This document shows positions 54,256 to 64,000 of a stretch of DNA of 64,000 bases, in pieces. Every line of letters begins with the position of its first letter. Within the stretch, counting starts at the first letter, position 1. The notes beneath the pieces were generated by a model. The model ran no database searches. It saw nothing but the letters and a program-made list of their open reading frames with translations, and had not been told where the DNA came from. The DNA is taken from the NCBI GenBank assembly GCA_027924645.1, contig BSBN01001965.1, positions 17,412,001 through 17,476,000 of the forward strand, in the 5' to 3' direction. The DNA is from Cunninghamia lanceolata (lineage: Eukaryota; Streptophyta; Pinopsida; Cupressales; Cupressaceae). The translations under genes were made by a program, and so were the position numbers.

Positions 54256-55012
54256 ATATGACCCCTTTTGATTATACATATTTTGCCCATAGTCAATATG
54301 ATATATAGTGGACTTTTGTATCTGTATGATTACCAACCTTCCTTCCAGATTATTTCATTTTTTATATTTGTATCTACGCAATTTGGTTTTGCGAATTTAA
54401 TTCTTAATTCTGTTAACACTCAATCCTGTAAGTTCAACTAAACAATACCTTTTTGTCATCACACCCTATGCTTCATTTAAATCCAATTTAACATCTGTCA
54501 ATGTATGTTCTCATTTTTTCTTTATCCTTTACATGTACAATGGATATTTGTATCAATCTTTTGCATGTATGTTAAAATGTGCACTAGTTTTATACATACA
54601 AAAAAAACACATACAAATGATAAGAAAACAAATGCAGATGTGAATGCCTTTTAATTACCTTTTACTCTTTGTTGGGTCCACTTGTATCTTAATGTTTTTC
54701 ATGTATACTTACCTTTCCATGACAAATAGAATTTGCAATTATCTTTACAACATCAACTCCAACCATACATACAAAACAAGATTTGCATAAGATATATAAA
54801 ACTCCCTAACTCACCATACATACCAAAAGATTGACCTACATTTTGCACCTTGATAGTAAGAATGAACGTTTTCACTTTATGCACTTGTCACTTTACCATA
54901 CTGCCACACTAAACTACAAACACAACACACAACCAAAAAGTGAAGCCACAACAAGGGTCCTCATTTTGCTAAAAGGTAAAATGGGGCTTGTTGTGAACAT
55001 CACAATAGGTAA

Positions 55013-55600
55013 CCTACATCATTTTGACCTTGACCATGTTACCGCACACTGAGGGAGTGGGCATTGTGGGGTCACAGTACCATTATGTTTATTAACTTGT
55101 TCCCTGCCGTAGTACTACAAACCGTTTCTTTGACCATCGTAGGACCATGGTATACTAAACATCACTTGAATCCTTTCACTGTACCATAACACTCCTTCAT
55201 TGAAACTATTATGAGGCAGTGGTATTCAACACTTATGTAACTTAAACTCCTTATACCACCATATTGTAAGCCTCACTTGAGGCCACCGTAGTAGCGCAGT
55301 GTACTATTTTTGTTTGCTCCTTACCACATTACTGTCGATTATTCTCTTGACTACCATGGGACCATGGTGAATTATCATATGCCACTTAAATTTATACCAC
55401 TAGCCCACCACTTCATTTTGAGACTATTGCGGGGTTACGGTAATTGATCTCTACATACCACGGTGCCGCAAGTGCAATCTCTTCATGCTGCGGGATAGCG
55501 ATAACTACTCCCTTGTTATCCTTGGTTCCCACACACCCACCAAGACCTTTTGAGTGACTTGCGGGACTATGGTGAGAGACAAAAACACATCAATGGTTTA
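55013..55600. repeat. Degenerate ACCAC/GCAG repeat, right part
   Basis: Loose repeats around ACCATGGTA, CCACCGTAGTAGCGCAG and TACCACGGTGCCGCA, spaced some 40-110 bases apart. With 23740-23898 this makes a block of roughly 750 bases into which the Tat element inserted. More GC-rich than its surroundings, no ORF. Confidence 0.45.
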
Positions 55601-56111
55601 CATGCTTAACATGGAAATCACTTAATTTTCTTAAAACTACATTTCTGTCTTTGACTTGTTTCTTTTTTTAATGGTATCTAGATGATAAAGTTTATCTAGT
55701 CTACTCAATTAATCAATAAAGATATACTTATGTATCATAATGAAAGAAACACTCCTACTTTGGCATGGATATCAAATCTGAATGAGGAGCTAGGACAGGT
55801 CTATGTAAGTCACAATTAAATGTGTTTGAAATAGATAGTTTAATAGTTGCTTGATAAAAATTTACAAACAAAGCTAAAAAATATGTTTTTGTATTAAAGT
55901 TTAAACCATTTTCCAATTTGTTATTTGTTACAGTTTTTGTTAGTCAAAACCCTCTCTCCCCTGTGAAATGAATTCCTAGAACAAGTGAGGAAAAACATCA
56001 TAAGTGTTATTGAGTCTCTTTTGGGCTAGCCTTATTGTGCCATCTAGACGTGGTAGACCATGAATGGGGCCCACAACTTGGAAAGTTCAAGCCCAGTTCT
56101 GCAACTAGGTA
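55601..56111. other. CACTA interior, no gene recognised
   Basis: AT-rich sequence leading into the PPR fragment. Part may be non-coding sequence captured with it, since the PPR similarity ends abruptly near 56112. Confidence 0.35.
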
Positions 56112-56238
56112 GTCCATGAGACCACATTATTTTTGAGGCATTCTATCAAATAGTTCATGTGCCTTATCCACAGTTCCACATTTTGCATACATGTCTACTA
56201 GGGTAGTTGCAACTACCACATATGAAGGAATCAAAGCT
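56112..56238 (-). pseudogene. PPR-protein gene fragment captured in the CACTA element
   Basis: The minus strand reads YVVVATTLVDMYAKCGTVDKAHELFDRMPQK and then, after a one-base frame change, NVVSWTT. This is the classic PLS-class pentatricopeptide-repeat sequence (DMYAKCG, A..LFD.MP..NVVSW). Such proteins bind organellar RNA and act in editing, splicing or stability in mitochondria and chloroplasts. Only about one repeat unit remains, followed by a stop, so it is not a gene. A short duplication of GCTTCCATATACTT lies just beyond its start (56234-56290). CACTA and other DNA transposons are known to pick up gene pieces; an old insertion into a PPR gene is the alternative. Confidence 0.85.
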
Positions 56239-56244
56239 TCCATA

Positions 56245-58080
56245 TACTTGAAGGAATCAAGGAATCAAGGCTTCCATATACTTCAAAGTAAATTTTATTG
56301 AATGCATATCTTGTTTTATGATCCTGTTTATCAAGTCCAACAATTGTTAGTTTTTTATTGATAATATTCTATAGATTTTTCATTATGGTCCAATTGGGAA
56401 ACTAAAAAAAAAATCATTGATTGAGTATTGAAAACTATATTTTTTCTTTGCAGATCCTCTCTTTGTTGTTTTCAATAATCCTTCATATCTTGGTTTCACC
56501 TGCAAGGAATGATTATGATAGTGATATGACTGTAAAAGAATAAGAGGACATTCTCAAAAGGTAGTGATAGTCATTTGAGGCTAAGAAACACTTAAAGGTC
56601 CATGGATGATAGGATTAAACTAAGAGCCATAAGTAGAAGACACAAGGATGTCTAAAACAATATAGTGAGAAGAGTGTGAAGAGATTGGATAGTTTCAATC
56701 TAACCGAGAAACATAGAGTGAAGGTCTTGATCAAATGGCATCATGGCAATGACAGTGTTTCCAAAACAATTATGACCATGGTAGAAGCATTCCTTAAACT
56801 TGAGTGAATATGTTTGCAAACAAGGATGTATAACAGTGAGGATTGAAAGGATAGTTTGTGAAAGAGCTTCCAGCTATGCATGAAGAAAACCTACAAGTGA
56901 CTGTTAAGGGGTAGAGATTCATGCAAAAGACAGTGATCATGTAAACATTAAAAGATAATCTTAGAGTAAATGAGAAGAACTATGCAAAGGTTACAATCTT
57001 GTTAATGTCTCAAGAGACATTTAAAGGGGTATGGAGACATCCTTCTAGTATGCATTTGATAGTGCCAATTCTCATGATAGTCAAGAGTCTTCAAGTTAGA
57101 TGCATGAACACCTAGGACAGTACCATAGAGTTGGTACAAGTGAGAAGAAACAAGGTTGAGGGTTATCATGAGCTATCTTCCAAGACACATATTTTGTAAC
57201 AACAGTATCATAATGGGATGTTGATTTCTATATTAGAGGTGATGATATGATATGATAGTTGTTCATGATAGTGATGTGATAAGTGACAGGACCAATGATG
57301 GACTGTGTGAACTTGTAACAGTCTAGAAGATGACATAGAGTGCATACCTAGGTAATAGTAGTAGTGATGAACTATTTTCAAGGAATTTGGAAAAGATACA
57401 GTGATGTCAAAGGTATTCAAGGCATTCAATAGTCGAGGGGTAGTGTTCTACATTGATGGGAGGCAGAGTACAAGTGAAAACATGCCAAAATAATGAGCTA
57501 GGTAGTGGAAATCATGAGGCATTGTTATTTGTAAAGGGAAAATGTGTCACAATAGGTAGACAAGTGATTGGACAATGCATTTCAAGAAGCTACAAGTTTG
57601 ATTAGGACAATGCATAGCCTAGTCATACGGCAATGTTGATTTATCGTACTTGACAATTGAGGTATCCTACCAAAGATGATAGTCATCAGAGGCATAATAA
57701 TTAGAGATAAGGATAGTTTATTTCTATAGGTAACAATTCATAGTGGTAGCTTATGAACTAGAGAAGGTTAGGTGCATGAGACAGTATCTCTACAGAGATG
57801 ACAGTGTTAACTTGAACTAGGACAATGAGCTTCATGGGATAGTCATGGATTTGTGAAGAAGGCATCTATGAATGTCTTTGTACTTCTATGCTCAGTGATA
57901 CTCAAAAAATAGTTCCTTTCTCATTTTTTGAGCTATGTATTGTAACCATGAAGATTTTTTTAGCAAAGGGAAAGCATTGTGACTTATTTTGAGATCTGTA
58001 TGTTGTTTGTAGGAACTTTTTATCAATGAAACAAGTTGTTTTTACCTTCTCAAAGCTATTTCATTGTGCAAGCTTAAAAA
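56245..58080. other. CACTA interior with recurrent GATAGT/GACAGT motifs, no gene
   Basis: No ORF with known motifs. From about 56500 to 57850, GATAGT, GACAGT, GGCAATG and relatives recur every 30-100 bases. Around 57900-58070 the sequence has the look of a 3' untranslated region (TTTTTATCAATGAAACAAG), without a gene to go with it. Confidence 0.35.
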
Positions 58081-58085
58081 TATAC

Positions 58086-58557
58086 TACTAAATATACTAA
58101 TGACTAAATGCAAGCTTCAAAATGACTAAATATACTACTAATTGACATCAATTAATAATTAAATTGACTAAATATACTACCAATTGATAGAAATCAGTGA
58201 ACAGTGAATAAATATGACTAAATATATGACCAGTGTTGAATCAATGAATAAAAATGACTAAATAAGTGACCAATTAACAATAATCATTGACTAAATTAAT
58301 GACTAAATATATCAGTGAAAAAATGACTAATTAAGTGACCAGATTACAACAATCAACAACTAAATCAACGACTAAATATACTACCAAATTGATCAATCAA
58401 AACAACCAATAAATGACTAAAAATGGTTTAGTCATCAATTTGGTCACAATATAAATGACTGACAATAAACTACTAATGGTCATGTGACCATGTTTGGTCA
58501 TTTATAAGTAGTTTTTAGTAGTTTTTTTAGTCATATATTGTTGTTTCTATACTAGTG
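58086..58557 (-). repeat. CACTA right terminus and subterminal repeats
   Basis: GACTAAAT occurs at 58102, 58124, 58166, 58216, 58256, 58289, 58301 and 58370, with more variants and inverted copies towards the end. The terminus is TACTAGTG (58550-58557), a correct CACTA end read from the other strand. The TCT at 58558-58560 is the target duplication. Confidence 0.8.
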
Positions 58558-58560
58558 TCT

Positions 58561-59128
58561 TGTGTGCATGTTAGAGGTGTGGAGTCTGAAGAAGTGAATG
58601 TACATGAAGGTTGTGTAAGGGAAAGGGTTTCAAGATCCAAAATTAGTTTGCAAACATTCCTCTACAGAAGACTTGGGTGCCCACCTTGGCATCCTCCTGC
58701 TGAAACAAACATTGAATCTGGCATCAGGACATCATTTATAGCATTTCTCCAGTTCTAAGTTTCCAAAGATTTGAACTTGCTAGACTTGGACACTTTCCCT
58801 AGAGTCCTCTAACTTTTTAGCTTCTATGGAACAGGTGCAAGTATCTCTCTGATCATCTTTGTGCTTTAATATTCTAGGTTTCTGTTGTCATTTGTTTGTT
58901 ACAAGATGATTATCTTATAACTAGGGTTTTACTCATACTTAACCTAAAGTTTGATAAAAATATTGGTTAGATCACATCTTTCCATAGCAAACAAGAGCAT
59001 AAAATTAGTATCTGAGTCCTCTTTCATCTTGTAGTGACTTGGCTCAGTTTTGTCCTTGAATTTTATTATGGAAGAGGGTTTGATCTAGTGTCCTTACATG
59101 CTTGCATTCATTCATCTTTTCCCTATAT
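58561..59128 (+). repeat. RT1 3' LTR, right part
   Basis: Begins TGTGTGCATGTTAGAGGTG, matching the 5' LTR from about 1238, and runs to the same CCCTATAT end. Together with 5541-6216 it rebuilds a full-length LTR. Confidence 0.85.
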
Positions 59129-59301
59129 AAGATCTCTAAAAGTGTGATATAGGAATATGGAATCATGGGAATAAAGGTTAAAACATGACATTAATATAAA
59201 TGTCATAAACATAGGCATGATAACATGAGACTGTAAACATGAATAATATAAGGAAAGAATCATAAGAGGCATTGAAATGTATAGCAAGCATATTATATGG
59301 G
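59129..59301. other. Sequence between RT1 and the next LTR
   Basis: Probably the right flank of RT1. Nothing recognised apart from the phrase GTGTGATATAGGA shared with the left flank. Confidence 0.4.
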
Positions 59302-59711
59302 TGTTGCAAGTATGTGCCTAATCGGTGTTCTCATTGATGTCAACATATCAGTGTTGTCATTGATGTCAACTGTGCTCCTATCTTGTTGTTTGCTTGTAAT
59401 GAGTAAGGTGCTTTGTATTTACTTATGTAACTGATCTTGATGTTGAGGATATTGAGAAAATTAGCTTCTCCAGTAGAAATAGTGAGTTGCAGTGGAAACA
59501 ATGTATTGCATATAGAAGAACAGTCTAGAAGAATGATCTGCATTTTTTGTAGAATGAATATCTTTGTCTGTTGATTGGAAGTTATTTAGAAGTCTATCTA
59601 AAGATGCTATGTTCCAAGTTTGAGCCTCTGGTATGAAGATTTGAGTGAGTTATGTTCACCAAAGTGAGAACAACTTTTTCTATATGTTTGGTAGTGATAG
59701 GGAGAAAGTAT
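59302..59711 (+). repeat. Copia-type LTR start, interrupted
   Basis: TGTTGCAAGTATGTGCCTAA and several later phrases (CATTGATGTCAACA, GAGGATATTGAGAAAATTAG) match the copia LTR at 8214. A GTGTTGTCATTGATGTCAAC phrase is duplicated near its start. Similarity stops at 59711, where another LTR begins, so the rest may lie beyond the window. Confidence 0.75.
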
Positions 59712-60951
59712 TGTAAAGTCATAAAATTTCCCCTTGGTCACTTTTCCCTCATAAGGTTTAGCTCCCAGGTCTTTTGCATGCATTTAGAACATCTTACATC
59801 ATAATTTGGCATCCCGATGGAATGGACCCTAGGTATCTTAGAAAATGGGACCTAGGGGGACCCCTTGAGCTTAACCTTGCCCAAAATAGGGTAGGAGGAC
59901 TTGGGCATCCGTGCCCTAGTCATGCCCTATTTTGGGTCAGGCCTAAATTTTAAGTGTCAGTTTATGACCGTTATTTGGTCCCTAGGCTGACACAATAAGT
60001 TTAAATTTACGAAATCTTGGTGGGAATGTTTGTAGTTGCATATAAAAGCATGTTTAGGTATTCATTTGTAAACTAGATGGTAATTGTGAACTTTAGGCAT
60101 TCTTAAGGTGATCCCAGGCTTTCATTGTGTTGCAAGAGAAGATTTGTGTGGTTTATGTGTTTGTGTTTGCAGATTTGAGCATCCATTTCATCATAGAATG
60201 AAGAGCATCTTCCTCCCATGAGATCTTCACTACAAGGTGACATTATATTGTGTTTTCATCATCATTTCCTTTGGTTTTTGCCTCTGCCTCATAAGGACAT
60301 GCACTCTCTATCTGACAATGGTGTCTGGAGACTTAAGTGTCCTCCGGGGCTTAACTGAGGCAAGCCTCTAAACACCACAACCCCCTCCCAAAGTTTTCAT
60401 GGTTGTAGGTTACAGGTTGCAGAGATGGACAAAGTGAAGTTGTAGGAAGACGTCTTGGAGTGTCAAAATTGTAAAACAGGAAGAAAATCTACCCCCTAGA
60501 CTTGGGCACCCACTCATTAGTCCTCCAAGTTCTGTGATAGGAAAATCTCTGGAACATTAGGAAAGAGTTGCAGACTAAATTCTTAGATCTAGATAAAAAG
60601 TAAGGCATTGGACTTGGGTGCCCACTCTTTTGTCCCCAACTTTTCTGCCTCAGAACCTCGAAAATAGGTACTCTGTGATTTGACATTTTACATTCCTCTA
60701 TAAGAGCTTTTTCCATTATTCATCAATTTATTGTCATATTTGCATAATTAGGGTTTCAATGGTCAATTAAGAATAAGAGAAGGAAAATTGATAATTAAAC
60801 ACCCTAATCCAATTTTCCCTACATCTCATAGTGATTTAGGGTATCGTAGTGCATTGCCACTCAACCCTAGATCTTTAAATGTTAAGGGTGAAAGAAGGAT
60901 TCAAACATCTAATGACCAAAACATTTAACAATCCAAAGTTTACCCTAAACA
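59712..60951 (+). repeat. LTR of an element related to RT1
   Basis: About 1,240 bases from TGTAAAGTCA to ACCCTAAACA. It shares scattered blocks with the RT1 LTR in the same order: TTTAGCTC..AGGTC, GACAATGGTGT, CTAAACACCACAACCCC and GGTTACAGGTTG. So it is a sister family. The boundaries are inferred from the TG start, CA end and following primer site. Its second LTR is not in the window. Confidence 0.7.
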
Positions 60952-61053
60952 TTTTGGTGAACCCATGTTTTTGGACTTAATTGCAACTTTCTAAGTGTTT
61001 GTATTGATATTTAGATTGATTTCATTCATTCATATGGTTATTCATATTATTGC
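60952..61053 (+). other. Leader with primer-binding site of the 59712 element
   Basis: TGGTGAACCCATG at 60955-60967 just after the LTR is a plausible primer-binding site. The leader runs only to 61053, where a gypsy element starts. ATTGC (61049-61053) would be the left arm of that insertion's duplication. Confidence 0.6.
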
Positions 61054-61970
61054 TGTAGACACCCAAATTTGTCCCAACTTTGTCCATGTCCTACAACACC
61101 TTGTTAAACCATTATCCTAGACATCATTAGCCAATTAATTAAATAAATTTTATTTATTTAATTAATTCCACATCATATCCCAATCATATCCTATCCTCAT
61201 CCCAATTAATTAAATAAATTTTATTTATTTAATTAATTTCTACATCATATCTTATCCCATCCTATTCATTTATCCAATTAATTAAATAAATTTTATTTAT
61301 TTAATTAATATCCAACTCATATCACAACTAATTCAAATATTTTATTTGAATTAAGTCCTCATCTTTCATCACATTCCAACACTTGTCCAGTCAATCATGT
61401 GTTACAACTTTTATCTTTCACATGCACAACTAATGGGACCTAATTTTAGTATTTATCTACACAAGCACACCTAAGCTTTATCTTCCCTTGCCACATGTCA
61501 CATGACTACAATTTCTTGATGTGCAAGGAAACCTAACTTAATCCTATCCATCCATTTCATCTAAAGCCCTAATTGATCCTAGCCATCCATTGGAACCAAG
61601 CCAATCCTATAAAGCAAGCCTCTTTTGAGCCATTTGGGACATTAGAGAAGACATTAGAGAAGAGATTAGGAGGGCGACATTAGAGAGAGAATTTCAGGAT
61701 TCTTCTTCATGCAACCTCACTCTGCTAAATTTTCATCTCAAGCCATTATCCATCATCTTCAATCCATCTAGCTTGTATCTATCATCTATCAATCACTATC
61801 ACCTATCTCTCTATCAACGTTATGCTACGGAATCAAGCAATCAACACAACAAAGTGATCAATCAACCAAGCTCATCTTGCATCTTCGAGGTATTGAATTA
61901 TTTGGGTTTAGGTTATGCATTTCAATTGTTTGATCATTTCCATTTATAAATCCAAATTTTTCATTATACA
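61054..61970 (+). repeat. 5' LTR with three identical AT hairpins
   Basis: 917 bases, TGTAGACACC to TCATTATACA. Inverted repeats built from ATTAATTAAATAAA and its reverse complement lie at about 61133-61167, 61204-61238 and 61276-61309, and another (AATTCAAATA with TTATTTGAATT) at 61331-61352. CCTATAAAGC near 61606 could be the TATA box. Confidence 0.8.
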
Positions 61971-61973
61971 TTC

Positions 61974-61991
61974 TGGCATGCCCGGTGGGAC
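61974..61991 (+). promoter_or_regulatory. Primer-binding-site block of the 61054 element
   Basis: TGGCATGCCCGGTGGGAC three bases after the LTR, like the TGGCGCC..GGTGGGGC leaders of many plant gypsy elements. The tRNA is not determined. Confidence 0.6.
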
Positions 61992-63631
61992 TCACTTCGC
62001 TTGATCTTTTTTGCAAGTTTTTGTAGTAAAAATTTGCATTCATATAACCCCCATTGTTGAGTTTTGCAGGTTTAATTAACTTTTTGTTGCAGATCTGCTA
62101 CTTTTTGAACAAAACCCTAGGTTTTAAAGATTTCATCATATCATCCAAATGGCTATGAATTTTTCTACAAGATTTTAGCAAACTTTTTTCCATGATATAA
62201 GGAAGATACAGCAGAAAAATTTTGGGTTTGTCATGATTTTTGCGGAATTTATCAAGTTTTTATGTTTTTTCATAAAATTGCAATTTTGGGCGCAAATCAG
62301 CAAATTTTTTAGAAATATTTACATTTCTAGAAATCTCTTAAAATTCTAATGGGGGTCTATGTTTGATAGATTTAATTTAGAGGTCGTTTGTAGTGCAAAA
62401 ATATCAGATCTTTGTCGACTATACTATTTTCATAAATCTGCATTTTTGGGCACAAATCAGGGAATTTTTCTAATTTCTTTACATTTTGGAAAGCTCTTTG
62501 AAAATTAATCAGGGTCTCTTCTTTCAATTTTTAATTTTCAAACCAAAAATGTATTGAAATAATCAAATCTAATTTGGCTATGCATCTAAAATTACAATTT
62601 TCCTTACCTGATGAGCCTATTTTTTATGCCTGCATTATAATATTATTTTTATTTTTTTTATGTTGTAGGTGATCATAAGGAGCTAAAGCAACATTGACAT
62701 CAACATTTACAGCAATTTGGAAAGCAAAAATAATCAGGTGCACTCATTCTAATCTTTCATCTTAATCATTGTTTGCAAACACATTTGGATTTTGGGCATA
62801 AAATGAACAATTGTTTGCAAATTCACATCAAAAAATTGGGCTAAAATGAACCATTGTCTTTCATCACATTCGGATTTGGGTTTTAAAACAAACGAGTGCT
62901 TGCATTGTCTTCCACACATTGAATCTCTAAGGTTAATGAACCCCATGCGAGTGTGACCAAGTAAATGTGTATGCTCTCTCCTCGCGTCCCAACACAAACT
63001 TGGAGATCAAAAACATTTATTTGTGTTGCTTTTGTTTAGCCTTAGAGAGGCCTGCCTTGGTATCCACCCCAAGGGAATGACCTCAAGCAGTACTTTCATC
63101 TGGTCCGCTATAAAAATCAGAGGATAAGGTGAAAGCCAAGTCTAACTAGTATTAGCGCTCACCATACAGTGCTAACTCGAAAGGAGGCATACCTTGTGTA
63201 TATTAAACTCCTAGTAGGGTTAGTTAAAGTCTTAAGTGGCTTGCTAGATGCTCGTGGGGTGCTGGTCCCCCAGATTTTCATTAGAACCTCCTTATGATAG
63301 TGGCCTTGCCTTGACTAGGACTTGTTGAATTATCTTCACATGCTTGCTTAACCATCATCACATTCTTCTGAACTAACAACTTGCTTACATGTCTTGCGTG
63401 AGTGATTCATGTGTGTATATGCATAATCATTTGTTTGAATATTGCCACATCAAGCTCTAAACACCCAAACACATAAAGACAAGTCATCCTACACATTCAA
63501 ACCCAATCACTTTCATCCCAAACATAGCCTAGTCATCATCCAACCCTTCATAGCCAAATCACTTCCACATCATCATCCAAATCCCTAAACAAGCACTTGC
63601 TAAAAAGGAGTTAAGACAAACACTTGGTGAC
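61992..63631 (+). other. Untranslated leader of the 61054 element
   Basis: No gene. About 63000-63300 holds a more GC-rich stretch (GGCCTGCCTTGGTATCCACC, GGTGCTGGTCCCCCAG). This could be a packaging or structural RNA region; that is only a guess. Confidence 0.4.
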
Positions 63632-64000
63632 ATGTCTACACTAGAGGACCTAGAAGTCAAATTCCAAAGATTCCTCCAAAATCTTTATCAAGGATCACAA
63701 CCCCTAAACTAAGATGCCATTAAAATATTACAATTCTTCCTCCAAAGAGCTCAACCCCACGCAAGCCAATCACCTCAACTGCAACACTTCATAGCCCAAG
63801 TCCAACACCTTTTAGCCACTAGTCAAGCTCGACAAGTACATCAATCCTTAGCCACTCCATACCAACCTAATCCACCTCATAGCCACATGTCATGTCCATC
63901 CACTTCCTATCAACTTAATCCACCTATCCACCAAGTCAATGCCACATCAACCTATGAATATCCACCTCAAGCTTATTCAATCTCTCATGCCACCGTTCCA
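63632..64000 (+). pseudogene. Start of gag in the 61054 element, incomplete
   Basis: ATG at 63632 opens MSTLEDLEVKFQRFLQNLYQ; a TAA at codon 27 interrupts, after which the same frame stays open to the window end (123 codons). The composition is rich in Gln, Pro, His and Ser (QPHASQSPQLQHFIAQVQ), typical of the disordered start of gypsy gag. No capsid domain or zinc knuckle has been reached. The single stop lies at an expected Gln, consistent with C-to-T decay. The start is the first ATG after the leader; a downstream start is possible. Confidence 0.5.

Larger units (their letters stand above)
23904..55007 (-). mobile_element. Tat-type Ty3/gypsy retrotransposon with 8.1 kb LTRs carrying an ORF
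   Basis: LTRs at 23904-32004 and 39734-55007, the latter interrupted by a 7.4 kb element. Perfect 5-bp duplication GGTAA at 23899-23903 and 55008-55012. The 7.7 kb interior reads on the minus strand: gag, protease, an RNase-H-like domain, reverse transcriptase, RNase H, integrase. Reverse transcriptase before integrase makes it Ty3/gypsy; the extra RNase-H-like domain and lack of a chromodomain fit the Tat lineage. The first 220 LTR bases differ at about 17 sites. No good polypurine tract was seen beside the 3' LTR (right of 32004). All ORFs are broken. Confidence 0.92.
39734..55007 (-). repeat. Tat 5' LTR, interrupted by a 7.4 kb element
   Basis: Plus-strand ends TGTTGAC and CACAATA, followed by GGTAA. 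Removing 42370-49805 and one GAAGG leaves about 7.8 kb, matching 23904-32004 with small deletions. Contains ORF B' in the same sense as B. The stretch 39734-40933 (R/U5 and TATA) and 52245-53800 have no gene. Confidence 0.9.
61054..64000 (+). mobile_element. Gypsy-type LTR element, 5' part, cut by window end
   Basis: LTR at 61054-61970, a conserved TGGCATGCCCGGTGGGAC primer/leader block, a 1.6 kb leader and the start of a gag-like frame. The pol genes would be to the right of the window, so the class rests on LTR style and the leader block. Confidence 0.7.

Overview
This is repeat-rich plant nuclear DNA. I see no intact host gene, rRNA, tRNA or CRISPR. AT-rich composition, very long nested LTR retrotransposons, a Tat-type Ty3/gypsy polyprotein and a pentatricopeptide-repeat (PPR) gene scrap point to a seed plant with a large genome. 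A gymnosperm is plausible, but nothing in the window proves it. Every coding region found is broken by stops or frameshifts.

Layout, from the outside in. (1) LTR element RT1 has a 5' LTR at 554-1806, an interior holding only a decayed gag-protease stretch plus short tandem repeats, and a 3' LTR starting at 5541. (2) That 3' LTR is cut at 6216 and resumes at 58561. Between the halves lies a 52.3 kb segment with CACTA-type ends, a 3-bp target duplication and GACTAAAT subterminal repeats. (3) Inside the CACTA segment sit a Ty1/copia element (8214-15369, duplication GCATG), a solo LTR (16572-17660, GGTAG), decayed accessory ORF A (19906-23362) and a Tat-type gypsy element on the minus strand (23904-55007, GGTAA). 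(4) The Tat element's upstream LTR is itself interrupted by a pol-less copia-type element (42370-49805, GAAGG). (5) A PPR fragment lies at about 56112-56238. (6) Right of RT1 a second nest begins: a copia-type LTR start (59302), an LTR of RT1's wider family (59712-60951), and a gypsy element (61054 onward) whose gag runs off the window.

The most unusual feature is the Tat element. Its LTRs are about 8.1 kb and each carries a long decayed ORF (B, B') in the same sense as pol. The TATA-like box and AATAAA signal lie downstream of the ORF, so it falls in U3, the position of mouse mammary tumour virus sag. ORFs A, B and C look like divergent members of one accessory-protein group: an N-terminal globular part with a shared short pattern, a charged middle and a coiled-coil end. 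C is carried by the pol-less copia-type element, whose LTR resembles that of the full copia element, suggesting a parasite/helper pair.

Insertion order from the nesting: RT1, then CACTA, then copia, solo-LTR parent and Tat, then the pol-less element. Many stop codons sit where CAG or CAA is expected, and several catalytic residues are lost by G-to-A or C-to-T changes, as expected for long-methylated DNA.
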